Shown here one piece after another: positions 22,874-49,549 of a stretch of DNA of 64,000 nt. Origin of the DNA: Eutrigla gurnardus. Taxonomy: Eukaryota; Chordata; Actinopteri; Perciformes; Triglidae. Both the position numbers and the translations under genes were made by a program. Where the stretch lies: contig OY741285.1 of the NCBI GenBank assembly GCA_963514095.1, positions 15,670,820-15,734,819 of the forward strand. Direction: 5' to 3'. Numbering within the stretch: the first letter of the stretch is position 1; each line of letters begins with the position of its first letter. The notes beneath the pieces were generated by a model. That model was not told the origin of the DNA and ran no database searches. It worked only from the letters and a program-made list of their open reading frames with translations.

Positions 22874-22877
<4 letters not shown>
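14136..22877 (+). CDS. mat2al: S-adenosylmethionine synthase, nine exons
   Basis: Makes S-adenosylmethionine from methionine and ATP in the cytosol. Coding exons: 14136-14229, 18928-19005, 19082-19204, 20136-20248, 20490-20633, 20717-20935, 21010-21192, 21720-21853 and 22775-22877. All join in phase with GT/AG sites, giving 396 residues (human enzymes 395). Key motifs: GEGHPDK with catalytic H30 across exons 1-2; ATP signature GAGDQGLMFGY starting at G132, split between exons 4 and 5; glycine loop GGGAFSGKD at 279-287; C-terminal ACYGHFGRKDFPW. The exon 4 donor (GTCATC) and exon 8 donor (GTCGGC) are weak but give the conserved joins. Paralogue choice is uncertain: VCKTGMVLLCGEITS is MAT1A-like, while NAKMAELRRNGT and LKEKVIKAVVP are MAT2A-like. 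Linkage to tmem150a favours a mat2a-type copy. The stop is followed at once by a (GT)n run. Confidence 0.93.
14640..14945 (+). repeat. TACTT-rich teleost repeat, copy 1
   Basis: Rich in AAGTACTT, TTTACTT and GTACTTTTAC motifs (for example TACTTTTACTTGATATTGAGTAC). The same dispersed family recurs at about 25941-26340, 34955-35060, 37418-37575, 42160-42450 and 59803-59905. It resembles a very common fish MITE; the family name was not determined. Confidence 0.7.
15258..15311 (-). repeat. end fragment of the ATCC-type interspersed repeat
   Basis: The reverse complement reads CATCCATCCATCTTCTACC then CCTGTATTCAGGGTCGG, the same start as the element at 22127. Confidence 0.7.
16690..17690. other. 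possible retroelement or buried promoter
   Basis: Plus strand: a CTTTATAAAC TATA-like box at about 17150, then a GC-rich leader. It has two diverged direct copies of a GGAAGAAACAC...TTTCTTTATT block (about 17404-17435 and 17505-17535) and a CCCCCGCTGACGCGGGGG hairpin near 17596-17613. Minus strand: a 97-codon frame (16769-17062) starts in an ATGGCGGTTG context. No RT, gag, tRNA primer site or paired LTR was found, so the identity is open. Confidence 0.3.
18058..18238. repeat. duplicated CTCCATCTGGTGG unit with (TC)n
   Basis: TAGCTCCATCTGGTGG...CCCGGCCATCTCTC occurs at about 18059-18105 and again at 18160-18200. Each copy is followed by a CT-rich tract; the second is a (TC)n of about 50 bases. 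Confidence 0.85.
19260..19910 (+). repeat. 19-bp minisatellite with 133-bp higher-order repeat
   Basis: Intron 3 of the synthase gene is largely an array of 19-base units of the type GAATGTCTGGAATATGAGG. Seven unit variants form a 133-base higher-order repeat: identical blocks start at 19311, 19444, 19577 and 19710. The array is bordered by CAGGGTTCCCATGGG on the left and TATTTTCCAGACAGGGAAA on the right. These are the same borders as the short copy at 11038-11230, so an interspersed element has expanded inside. Confidence 0.92.
21604..21660. repeat. short dispersed repeat, shared with 44249-44330
   Basis: AGATCCAGTGAATCCAGCAC and CACCTCTGGATGATG...GACAGGACG recur, with a small insertion, at 44249-44330. 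The family was not named. Confidence 0.65.
22127..22516 (-). repeat. common teleost interspersed repeat, full-looking copy
   Basis: Starts with (ATCC)n, then GTCTACCGCTTATCCTG and AGGGTCGCGGGGGGGCTGGA, and ends ACCACCGTGCAGCC. It lies in intron 8 of the synthase gene. The plus strand here is the reverse of the copy at 8571-8770; related decayed pieces lie at 15258-15311 and 57769-57900. The family name cannot be given without a library search. Confidence 0.8.
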
Positions 22878-22905
<28 letters not shown>

Positions 22906-24639
22906 GTCGGTCCTCGTGCTCCTGTAACCCAGTAAGAGGAAGGCAGCTGGGAGGGATGGGTCGTGGTGGGAGCAGACGCTCTCCGCTGACGTTTCACCTC
23001 ATTCCCCCTTCGATAGTGAGCTGGAACACCAGTGTGAGCTCGTATTTCTGTCCGTTGGATTCAGTCACGTGCCTGCAGGTTGTTTCACACTCAAACTGGT
23101 CGTTTGCAAATATTTTTTGTCAGGAAATAACCGAAAAATAACCACATTTTTGAAGGGAGAGCAGATGTGTTTGAACCACAATCAACATTTTTTTTATTGT
23201 TGCCAGTATTTTTATAAGAGCAGTTCTGTATACGATGATCTGAACTAAATCTTAAAAGTTATCACACGACTGTTTTGTTTTATCTTTTTGGGTGAAATCA
23301 AATCTGCAGCATGAATCTGGTGTTTCGTTTCATTTCGTTTGTTATTCTGTGTTAAAATGTGAATTTCTGTGGACACAAAAAGCCACAAAGCAACGATGAC
23401 ATGTGAGTGATGACATCACAAGTTGTGATTTCTTTGCTGAATGCATCCCAACGTGTATACTTATTATACACTCATAATTATTGATCAGTCAGTATTAATA
23501 AATGCTGTCAAGTGTCTGATGAGCTAAAACCTTCAAAGGTATAAATCTTCTAAACATGTTGCTATGTTTCTATGCTCGTCTACATTATATATTATGTAGT
23601 TTTAAACAGAAAGACTTGCAGACACTTGATCTCCACAAATGATATAATTGAATGTATATGCATATAATACATATACAGAAGATCTGCCAAAGAAGTTTTA
23701 ATTGTTTGAGACTTATAAGGTGGAAGTAGAGAAAATCCTCTGAACATCAACATTATTTTTCAGTAAGAAATCAATACATGAACTTGTGTCCGACACATAA
23801 AATTTTATTTTTCTTCTGAGTTTGACAAAAAACGCCCTAAGTTTTTATTTTGCGTGAATTCAAGACCTGAAAGCAAATAAAGAGATCTCGAATTATGATA
23901 GAAGTTTAAAATGGGAGTGAATTGTAACGAATGAAAATCCAAAGATTTATAATTAATCATAAGTAGCTGCAGTTTTTAGTCTAAAATCTTAAATTTGGTT
24001 TCATTAGAAAATGAATGCACAAATCTGCACTCTGAACATACAATGATCATTTCTTCTAATTTTATATTATTTGGTACTACGATTCTGAATTGAAGACCTG
24101 CAGACACTTGAACAGAGATGTCTTAAGTTTCGACCGTCATGAATGAAGGTTTATTTTTATATAACAGGAAGCTGCAGGTTTCAAATCTAAAGATCTTAAT
24201 GCTGACGTCTGCAAAGCAACGATGAGATCGAATCAGAGGAAAACCCGTGAATCACCGGGCGAGGAATAAAATCTTTGTCATGAATCCTGAAAAATTATGT
24301 AAATATCATTTTTGGACAATAAAACATTTGAACAAAAGGCATTTGATTTTGCTTCAAAGCTGAGTACGTGAATGAAGGGAAGGAAATGGTCTTATTTTAC
24401 CCCCTATATTTGTTTTAATTATTTTATATCCTGCAAACATTGAACTTTACATTCTTGTAAATGTTTTTCTGCATATGATCAAATACATCATGACGATACA
24501 AATACGTTTGGTCCCATTCAAACTGTAAAACTGACTGTTGCAACACAAACAGTTGATTTGGGCTTAAAGAGATGAGACGACGACGTGGCCGGGTCACGAG
24601 ACGACGAGTCTGCAGACAGGAAGTCTCCACCGGAGGAAC

Positions 24640-24985
24640 ACGCTGGTTGTGTAGTTGCTCTCTTCATGGTCATATTGGCCATATTTGTCATTTTCTTGTC
24701 ATTTTGTGTCCCTTTAAGGTTGTTTTGCCTCGTCTTTGTTATTGTGAGACTCTTTAGGGTTTTTTGTAGTTGTTTTGGTCTCCTTGTCGTTTTATGTGTC
24801 TTTGTAGTCGTTTTGTTTCTTTTGCAGCTGTTTTTTGTATCTTTAATGTTGTTTTGGTCTCTTTGTGGTCATTTTGAGTCCCTTCCTGGTTGCTTCACGT
24901 CTCTTAGAGTGACATTTTGTAGGTGAAGGTCAGGGGCCCCCCTGACAGTTTGGACCCCTGGGAGCCCCGTTCAGTAATCCATCCA
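24640..24985. repeat. TTTTGTGTCTCTTTGTAGT-type repeat, copy 1
   Basis: An internal tandem of TTTGTAGTTGTTTTGGTCTC-like units, ending in a GACATTTT...AGGGGCCCCCCTGACAG...CCCCTGGG block. Related copies lie at 36160-36415 and, in part, 58975-59045. Confidence 0.75.
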
Positions 24986-25275
24986 TTGCAATGTTGCCTT
25001 AAAGAGTTGCACAAAATGTTTCTGTGGTTATCAAAAACAATCCCTTAAAAATAAACTGTAACAGGACGACAGATTCCTGCCTGAAACAGCTGAAACCACG
25101 TCATTGAATGAGATATTCTGGCACACAGTCGCCTTCAGTCCAACGAAGCTTCACCTCACTTGTGAGGTAAAGAGCGAAAAGCTGGTGATGTGATTGAACT
25201 TCCTGAGTAAAGCAACGCAGAGTTGAGAGTCTGGAGTCATTGTCACACTACGATAATTCAAACTAACAGCGAGGA

Positions 25276-25278
<3 letters not shown>

Positions 25279-25323
<45 letters not shown>
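25279..25323. repeat. (GT)n microsatellite
   Basis: Perfect (GT)n of about 45 bases, about 190 bases downstream of the tmem150a stop, probably in its 3' UTR. Confidence 0.95.
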
Positions 25324-25326
<3 letters not shown>

Positions 25327-25512
25327 GAAAGGCACTGGTGATATTGTGCAATGCTCTGCAGAGTGGGTGTGTCTTTGGTCGGCGCTGGGCGGAGCAGCTT
25401 CGGCGGTGTGCGATATCAAGCGTGACGCTTCCAGCATGGCCTCTGTCCTGATTTTCCCGCGCGTTGTCGCCCTTTGACCTCCAGGCGACACTGAAGCATG
25501 TCTGTGGTTCAG

Positions 25513-41458
<15,946 letters not shown>

Positions 41459-41507
41459 GATGATCAGCTGGGGAGAGAACGAGCAGTGTTCAGAATCACA
41501 CGATTCT

Positions 41508-41722
41508 GGACCATAAATTACTAAATGAACATCATGCTGGATTGAAGAAGACTCCAAACTAGAGATTGAGACCATCATCTCATGTTTACTGAGATAATAC
41601 ATCAAGAGAGAAGTAGGCTCAATTTCTCATAGACTTCTATACAATCAGAGAAGCGTCGCCCCCTGGTGGCCAGCAGAGAGAATGTCAGTTTAAGGCACTT
41701 CAGATTTGGCTTCACTTCTGAA
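41508..41722 (+). repeat. family A inner segment, solo copy 2
   Basis: From GGACCATAAATTACTAAATG to TGGCTTCACTTCTG; begins about 50 bases upstream of the tmem150a start codon, inside the 5' UTR intron. Confidence 0.85.
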
Positions 41723-42159
41723 GTTCTGCCTGGATGGGACAGATGCTCTGTATTACCAATTACTGATTGACGGTAAGTATTAAGGTGTGTAGACAATGCA
41801 GCCCTGGAGACACTAAACATACTGGATACCAGATTGAAACCTGCCTCGGGGTCCCAGGGGCCAAAAGGAGCTTCTGGGCCCCTCTGAACTCTGTTGTCCC
41901 TACAGGATTCTTCTAATCTGACAGGTAAACTGTGCAGGAGATCAATTAAACACAGTGATTGAGGGATATCTGGCAACCCTCCAGGTTCCTGTACAACTAA
42001 ACAGCATTTTCAAGGGAAACTTGGTTTCTCCTGGATTACGGTCGCAGTTTTCATTTAAAACGCAACAAAACTACTTGGTTAGGTTAAGTAGCTTCATCAT
42101 GGTTGGGTTGTGAAATAATAATAATAATATAAAAATCAAAAACCAAAGTACTAGTTTCA

Positions 42160-42450
42160 CACTAGGACACTAAAAACAGTACTCCTAAAACAAACAAATA
42201 TCTGTACTTTATCCTCACATATTCTAAACAAGCTTTAGTTTTAATGCATTTGAGGGGAATTATCCTTTTTTCTTATCAATATGACACGAGATTTAGTTAG
42301 TCTTGCAAAAAAAAAAAAAAACAGCCAGTAGAAACGTCATAATTTTACTTTATACTTTGATTACATTTCAGAGCTGTACTTTACCACATTTACTTGAGTA
42401 AAGAAGTTGAATCAGTACTTCTACTTTTCACCTAGTTTTTTTGTACTTTT
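42160..42450. repeat. TACTT-rich repeat, copy near tmem150a first exon
   Basis: TCTGTACTTTATCCTCAC...TTTACTTGAGTAAAG and TTTGTACTTTTACTTGAG, the same family as 14640-14945. Confidence 0.75.
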
Positions 42451-42674
42451 ACTTGAGTATAGGATTTGTCCTGGTCTCATTTTCTCTGCTTTGAGCACTT
42501 TTCAACTTGACAATAAAGCTGACTTTGACTTTGACTTTTCTAAACAAGATTTTCCTAGAAGACGTGAAGTCTGACCATCACTCATTTCTAGCTGCGCATG
42601 CGTCACCTGTTACTATTCAGGTACTACTAGCCTACTACTTAGCTGCGTGTAGAGCTCCAGAGTTTAGTTTACCT

Positions 42675-42860
42675 CGTTAAAGCTTCAGGTTCTCCTCTTC
42701 ATCTCCTCTTCATCCCCTCCTCCTCCTCCTCTCAGCTCCTCCAGCCTGCAGGAAAAGTCGCACAGAGTCGCAGCTCGTCTGATCTCCTCGACGTTTTCAT
42801 TCTCACGAAACCCCCCAAAGTGCTGCAGATTCATCCGATCAGGAGGAACCGGTTCCAGTC
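42675..42860 (-). promoter_or_regulatory. possible non-coding first exon of tmem150a
   Basis: Coding exon 1 is preceded by a good acceptor (CTCTCCCCAG, 41468 upward), so the 5' UTR is spliced. On the minus strand a donor CGAG|GTAAAC occurs at 42675, after a GA-rich, moderately GC-rich stretch. The upstream edge of the exon is a guess; no TATA box was seen. Confidence 0.3.
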
Positions 42861-45800
42861 ATCACCCAGACACAGCGGAGACCCTGATCCTGATCCTCCT
42901 CCTCTTGCAGCCTGCTTGTTGTGATCCGACCTGAGAGCAGCTGGAACCAGTAAACCTGAAACTCCTCCCAGTAAACGCTGGTTGCTTTAAAGAGGCGGAA
43001 GTGACCGTCAGAGTAAAGCTCTGATCCCACCGGGGTTCATGTTTTTATTACTTATATGAGCTCATTTTGACTTGATCATTTTGTTCCCCGTCTAGTTCCT
43101 GGAAACACATTTCACAACCGCTTCACTGTTGTGTTGAATCTCGTGTTTTCCCACTTTCCAGGAAAGTATGATGGAGATGATGATGATGAAGATGATATTG
43201 AGGAAAGAAAGGAAAGGTTCAGCCACACACACTTGTTTCCTTTGTTTTTATGTGGACTTTTATCTCATCTTTGTTTTGTATTGAATGTATTTTCCTCTTA
43301 AATGAATAAAGGAGGTTTAGAGGGGAAACTCGCCAAGAAATGGGTTTAATATTCACTAAAGATAAATATAATGGAGTAAACATTACAATGTTTCCCTCTG
43401 ATGTTATGAAAGATTAGTTAAAAAAGTAGCATCAAATTGAAATAAGTACTTCTACCTATTCTATGATAGTTTATTCACACAGTATTGCAATCTCACAGAT
43501 TATAATATTAACACCAAAGTTTGACATTTGTATTTAAATAAATCAGAAACGTGCAGAAACATGAAAAATCCAGTCAGTTTATATCTGAAGCAAAAAACAA
43601 CAAACGTTTGTTCTTCAGTTTCGTTTCTGACACACACAACACACTTTAAATGTAAAATATAAACACAAAAACATATTAACGAGAGACACATCTTATGATT
43701 TAAGCTGTTTCTGCTCGTTAATTGGCGTCTGTTCGGTCCGGGTTCTCTTATTCCCCACGGTACGTGAAAGCAACGTCACGTGGGTCCTCGCGGACGTCGC
43801 TCCGCAGAGATTCCCACAGCTGCTTCCAGCAAACGCGGCTTTTTTAAACTGGTGGAAACGTGACAGCCGGTTTCCGCCACACGGGGGCGCTGCAGGCTTG
43901 AAGTCATCAAACCTGGAGGCTCGTGCTGCTCCGGAGGGGCCCTGCACGTGAGTTTCACTGACGCCCCTTTTCCCCCCGAGGCATTTTGAGCCGGTACGGA
44001 GCCGTGCCTAATCGTGAATCAGAGATAGAAAAAGGACGGGACCCACAGGTTAAACTAGTCACTCAAGTACAAGTTAATGTACTTGGTTACATTCCACCTC
44101 TGCTGTTTTCATGTTTCAGTCTCTGGTCCATCAGCAGTGATTATAAAATATGAGCTACAGTCGTGACCCTAATCCTGGACTGGATCCTTGGGGTCGCTTC
44201 AAAGCCTCCACTGCTGCCGCCGCACACAGCTGCAGCAGTGTGTCTCGCTAGATCCAGAGAATCCAGTTTGGTGAAATCCAGCAAGCACCTCTGGATGATG
44301 TCATGAACTCAGACAGGACGGTGTTTGGTGTTTGTGTGGATCTGGGACTTCAACAAGTACAAAGCAGCAATAGTGGTGATTTCAGCCGTGATGGATGAAA
44401 CCTGCTTGTTGTCTACGTGGAGGGAAGCCCCGCCTCCTCTCTGTCTACCACGAGTGATGTGAACACAAATGACCCTGGGGTCAAACTTGCACGAGTAAAC
44501 GTGAGGCAACAATGTGCTGTGTTTTAATGTGAACACTGAGGGTTAGAATTCTAGGAAACACTTCATATCCCTGCCTACATATCGTACACCAAGCAATATA
44601 TGGTAAAAGATACAAAAAATATATTTGTATTTCTTAGAGTTTTTGGATTAAAATCCAATTTCAAAATACTCTGTTAAACTTAGTTTTGATCAACAATTTG
44701 TTAAATGATAATCTGAAATTGACGATTGTAAATCAGTTACTAATAATTTCCTTCTGTCAACATATTCTAAAGAGCTTAAAGGAACACGCTTCTTATTTTT
44801 ACTTTACTTTTAAGACCCTTTAAGACTTGGATGAAGCGTTTCCTTCCTGTGAAACAATAAACAGACTTTTTTAAAACCAGTATTGTAATGTTTTTATTGA
44901 AACAACACTTCAACATCAAAAAGCCCTTGAACAGTATTTTTGTAATTCTTCGTTGTTTGCGGTTGACAATAAAAACCTGTAAAGCGCGGACCGACACGAC
45001 ACACTGATCCGACGGAACGAAAGACAACGGAAGCGTCGTTTGGCACACGAGTGACCCGAAAATACATTTCAAGTTTAAAAGTGTTACGAGTCCTGACCAG
45101 GAGTCATTACCAACGTTACGAAACCCTCCAGACGGTCTTCACCTGGTTCCTTCTAGACCAGACCAGCTGGTGGACTTCAGGCCACGCAGCGCTGCATTCA
45201 TGGTCTCGGCTAGACGGGACGGTGTCGGACTTCATCACGATAACGATTAAAAACAAAACAATAAGTAATCGTGCTACTCGAGTGACTTGAAAAAGCTTAA
45301 TAAATACATTTTTTAAAAATGTATTTATTTATCCTTCATTTATCCAAGGAGAGCTTATGATTCACGATCATCTTATTTAAGTATTTTTTCTGTGACGAAA
45401 TTAAATATCAAAAATGTTCAGGGATACCAGGATTTTTAAGTGCCATTTTAAGAGTTTTAAGCATATTTTGCTGATTATTGGAAATAATCGTGACGTGAAC
45501 TCTTCACATCGTCCCGCACCTATAGCCACCGTGATTCTGTCACACGGGGTTCGCTACGCTAGCCTTCATAGAAACAATGCAGGATGTTTCCCTTCCTGTT
45601 ATCCAGTCGCAGCTTGCGACATCAAAACGGTTATTTTGTCTTTCTACCAGGAATAATTAAGCATTTGCATGTTTAATTTGTCCAGGCAGACAGAAGACAT
45701 GTGTAAAAAACCTTCGAGGGTCCAACAGGCTGCTGAATAACCGGTACAACATGGCGGTCAGACGCCGCGTGGTCGAATAACAGGCGGTTGTACGAAGTGT

Positions 45801-46669
45801 CGAGTTCGAGGTTCCAGCTAGAAAACTTCTAAACATGAAATCCTCGCGGCACGTAAACGTCGGCTCCTCCACAGCAGCAAACAGACATTTAGTGGTTAAA
45901 CATGACGGCGGAACAATCGGCTTCATAAGTTCATAAAAACACAGGAAACATGGAGGGAAAACAGAGACCATCACTAATTAAACACCCTCCTTCCAACGTG
46001 AAGCATTACCGTCATTACGGGTCTGAACTTTTAAGAGGCCGGCGTCGGTGAGTTCAGATGGAAACACATCTGGATGGAAACGTGAACAAAAGGAAGCAAC
46101 GTCCTGATAAAAACACGTCCACCAGATGTTTTTCAGGGCTGCTGGAGAACGCTAGGAAAATAAATACATTCTTATTATTTACAATAACCACGCGGTCATG
46201 TTGGCTTTCCCTCCCAGTAGTTCAGCGAGTGTAACACGAAGCTCCGTTATAAGTCCACCTTTACAGTATGTCGGGTCAGTGGTTTTCAAATCATCTAGAT
46301 TACACACAGATGCACACAAGGAAAAACACTTGGATGTGTGTGTGCACATTAAAACGTGACTTTCCACACAATATTTGGAAAAGAAAAATGTAAATCTTTA
46401 CACCAGTGGTTACCATGATACATATGAGGGTTTAATACGGGACAAAATACTTCCTGTTATGTAAAACTACGTTACAATTTCGGTTTTTTTTCTCCCATTA
46501 AAATACAGAATCGGAGCCTCTAAAGATCCTTCAAATGAAGCGATGGCTTCCTGGTTGAATGTTTAGTTTCACAGTTTCGGGGCGTAGAGAACAAGCCCAC
46601 ACCCAACTTCTTTGTGTTGAAAAAGGTGAATAGCTACGTAACTATGAGTATCACGACCGATCCATTTAT
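42861..46669. other. intergenic and possible elovl6l 3' flank, no gene seen
   Basis: No frame with a recognisable domain on either strand. The short repeat shared with 21604 lies at 44249-44330, and TACTT-like scraps lie near 43440 and 44070. Minus-strand AATAAA candidates occur near 44892 and 45330. Confidence 0.45.
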
Positions 46670-47256
46670 CAGTGAGATTAAGTTATTGTACGTAGGATTT
46701 ATAAACTCAAAAGGTATTTCGTGTGATGGACTCTTATTTAGATTGGAAGCATCATTTTTATTTAAATCTTTTTTATCTTTAAATATGTTTTGGTTAAAGG
46801 AATACTTCACCAAAATGACTTTTTCTCGGTGAAAAAAAAAGCTAAAATATATGAAAAGGACATCTCTTGCAGAATAATCCGAGTCTCATTCTTTTCTATT
46901 TAAAACACAAAATAAATATTGAGGTTTTTAAGCATTTGTATGTGTCCGTTTGTAAAGTAGCGAACCTTTTCCATCTGGATGAACACGACTCGGATTATTC
47001 TGCTCGAGTTGAGTTTGTAAACGTTTTTTCTTCTGATTCATCGAGCCTCTGGGCTTTTTGATTCTGCGTTTACGAGAATTCAAGGCGACACGAGGCGAAT
47101 AACGGACGTAAAACGGTCGTTCTGTGGGTGAAGTATTCCTGTAATAGAAAACATACTTTGAGATATAAAAACCGGGCAAATAAAAATGATGCTTCCAATG
47201 CCACAATAATTAACGTAACACAAATTGACTTTTATAAATGTACAATAACTATTTGC
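46670..47256. mobile_element. foldback element with nested inverted repeats
   Basis: Outer arms at about 46670-46766 and 47170-47256 pair (ATTGGAAGCATCATTTTTAT against its complement). They continue inward to AGGAATACTTCACC at 46798-46811 and GGTGAAGTATTCCT at 47127-47140. A third pair lies deeper (GCAGAATAATCCGAGTC, about 46869-46885, against 46988-47004). The inner 343-base unit is preceded by TTAA (46794-46797) and followed by GTAA, so a decayed TTAA-type MITE may form the core. Confidence 0.8.
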
Positions 47257-47864
47257 TTTCAATGTAACACGGGGAGAGGAACTATAAACTCAAACATTTG
47301 CTACCCTCTGATGTAATAATGACTGACACAATACTGCAGACGACCTCGCTGTCGATGCCACCGACAGGTCAAAGGTCTTGTATAGCAGAGGTACATGCAG
47401 TACTTGTACTACAGTAGAAGTACAGTAGGTGCAGACAGGTGATTAAAGGTGTGTCTGTGGGAGTGGAAGTCACAACGACAGACAGACAAGGGCGGGGCTT
47501 CGTTATCGGGTGAGATGAAGAAGGCAAAATGTGATGCATGTAAACATGATTTCTATATTTTTTCCCTCCTTTTTAAGGAACAGAAGGACGGACGGGAAGG
47601 AGGACTTCAGCTCCAAACAACATCGTACCCACCCAGCCGGCTCTGGGACGGCCGTCAGCCGAGGAATGCTTTCAGATCGTATCGTCTGACACGGTGGTGC
47701 TCGTGTGTTGACAACAGACGTGACGGACGTGTTCAACCGCCGCCGCTTCTTTTGTTTGGAAACGACGAGTGTGTTTTTGTTAGCGTCACCAAGCACGAAC
47801 TAGAAGAAAAGACTGTGTGATTAAGAGAAACCTTAGAAGACCTAGTTATTACAATGCTGTGCGG

Positions 47865-47868
<4 letters not shown>

Positions 47869-47896
<28 letters not shown>
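47869..47896. repeat. (GT)n microsatellite
   Basis: Perfect short (GT)n run. Confidence 0.9.
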
Positions 47897-48498
47897 GTCT
47901 TTGTTCCCTTTGGGTCTAAAACACAATTATTTAAAAGGAAGAGTTTTTAACTTATTTGCTCTCTTTCTGATCGATAAAGCTCTGGAGTCTAGGATGAGGT
48001 TAGCTTAGCTTAGCATAAAGACTAGAGGCGGAGGGGGGGAAACGGCTAGCGTGGCACTTTTAAAGCTCGTTAACTAACATGTTGTCCCTTGGTTGTTTAA
48101 TTTAAACACAGTTAAGGAGACAATTTGGGGTTTTTGGGGACTTAAGTGCTTTGTGCAAACAAAAATGAAGTAGTCCGTACCACGATTTTGCACACTGGTG
48201 CTTGTGAGTTTATGATTAATCCGCCTCAAGTTTATCACCAAAAACGAAATATCACAAGATATTGAATCGAGTCAACTCGTGAAACCTCCGTTAGCTCCGT
48301 CGTTTAGCCGAGCAGGACTGCGTCGCCCGCCGGCCGCTAACGTCTCATGTAAGTGCAGATTTGTTGCTCACAAGGTCACATTATGGGGGATAATTCCATC
48401 AACGATGGGACACCATTAGTCTCAAACCCTCATCCTGGTCTCTGTGGTTCAGGATTTGGCCGTACGGACTCACAAATATATCAAATATTTAAGATCTT

Positions 48499-48674
48499 GG
48501 CGGTCGGTGGCGCTCAGCCTCGGCGCGGAGATCAGTGGTTCGACTCCCGGCCCGGCAATCTCTTTCGCGCATGTCTTCCCCCTCTATCTCCCCTTTCCAC
48601 ACTGTCTCTCTCTGCATTAAAAAACAATAAAAAAAGGCTTGCATGGCACTCCAGCCATAAAAAAAATAATCTTT
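48499..48674 (+). mobile_element. tRNA-related SINE with 16-bp target duplication
   Basis: The body starts GGCGGTCGGTGGCGCTCAGC and has a box-B-like GTGGTTCGACTCC. It then has a CTTTCGCGCATGTCTTCCC and CT-rich middle, GCATTAAAAAACAATAAA and an A-rich tail. It is bounded by the perfect direct repeat AAATATTTAAGATCTT at 48483-48498 and 48675-48690, the signature of LINE-driven insertion. Confidence 0.9.
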
Positions 48675-49056
48675 AAATATTTAAGATCTTTTCGAGGTGT
48701 TGCCGTGTTTTCCACTTTTAGAACTGGTTTCTAGACTTTATGCGAAGCTAAACACAAACCGACTCCAAGTAGCACTGATATTAATCTTCTCATCCCAGAA
48801 AGGAAGCAAAGAACATTTCCCAACAACTATTAAACTATTCCTTTTTTAAATCCATAAGATTTTTTCTACATCAGAGCTTCATGTATATACATCAAGGATG
48901 ATCACTTTTTCAATACAACATATAAACATTTCGCCCTCATATGGCTGTTCGGGTTTTTGTTTTTTGGATACTGGCCACGATGTCACCGAGGCAATAATGT
49001 AAATGAAGTGAGAACTATGTTAGTCGAACGTGTTATTCCTCCATCCTCCTTCTTAA

Positions 49057-49422
49057 AGGCACAGTGTGTAGGATTTGGTGGCATCTAGTGGTGAGGTTGC
49101 AGATCACAACCCTTTCTAAAATGCGGTAACGTGAGCCGCAGAGTGCAAACGAAAAAAACGGTAGTCGGACGGCGGCACAGCGGCTCACGTTGCGAGAACT
49201 ACAGTGGTGAAAGGTCCTCACCAGAGTCAGCGTTTGGTTGGTCCTTCTGGGTTGCTGTGGAAACGTGGCGGTGCAACAGGGCGGACTCATGAAAGGCTCA
49301 TTTTAAGCTAGCCATTCTTAGCTTCAGGTGATTATATATTACATAGATTAATGAAAACATAGTTATGTATGTTATATTCAAGTTCTGCTGATGGAGCCCC
49401 CTAAACGCTACACACTGTGCCT
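49057..49422. mobile_element. TTAA-flanked MITE
   Basis: Inverted ends AGGCACAGTGTGTAG and CTACACACTGTGCCT between TTAA at 49053-49056 and 49423-49426; 366 bases, non-coding. It lies 128-493 bases beyond the elovl6l stop, so it is probably in its 3' UTR. Confidence 0.9.
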
Positions 49423-49549
49423 TTAAATCCACGGATGTATCGCCGCGTCGAGCTACGAATGCCGATAAAAAGTCAAGTGAGGATGAGGAGGACCGAGCAG
49501 CAGGTTAACGGCCCCTTGGCGGTCCCACCTATGGCACACTTCAACAGGG

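Larger units (their letters stand above)
22878..25512. other. tail-to-tail interval between synthase gene and tmem150a
   Basis: (GT)n at 22877-22905, then AT-rich sequence that is likely to hold both 3' UTRs. Plus-strand AATAAA candidates lie near 23497, 23876, 24264 and 24320. Minus-strand candidates (TTTATT on this strand) lie near 23193, 23842 and 24149. Signals from the two strands interleave, so the transcripts may overlap. Confidence 0.5.
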
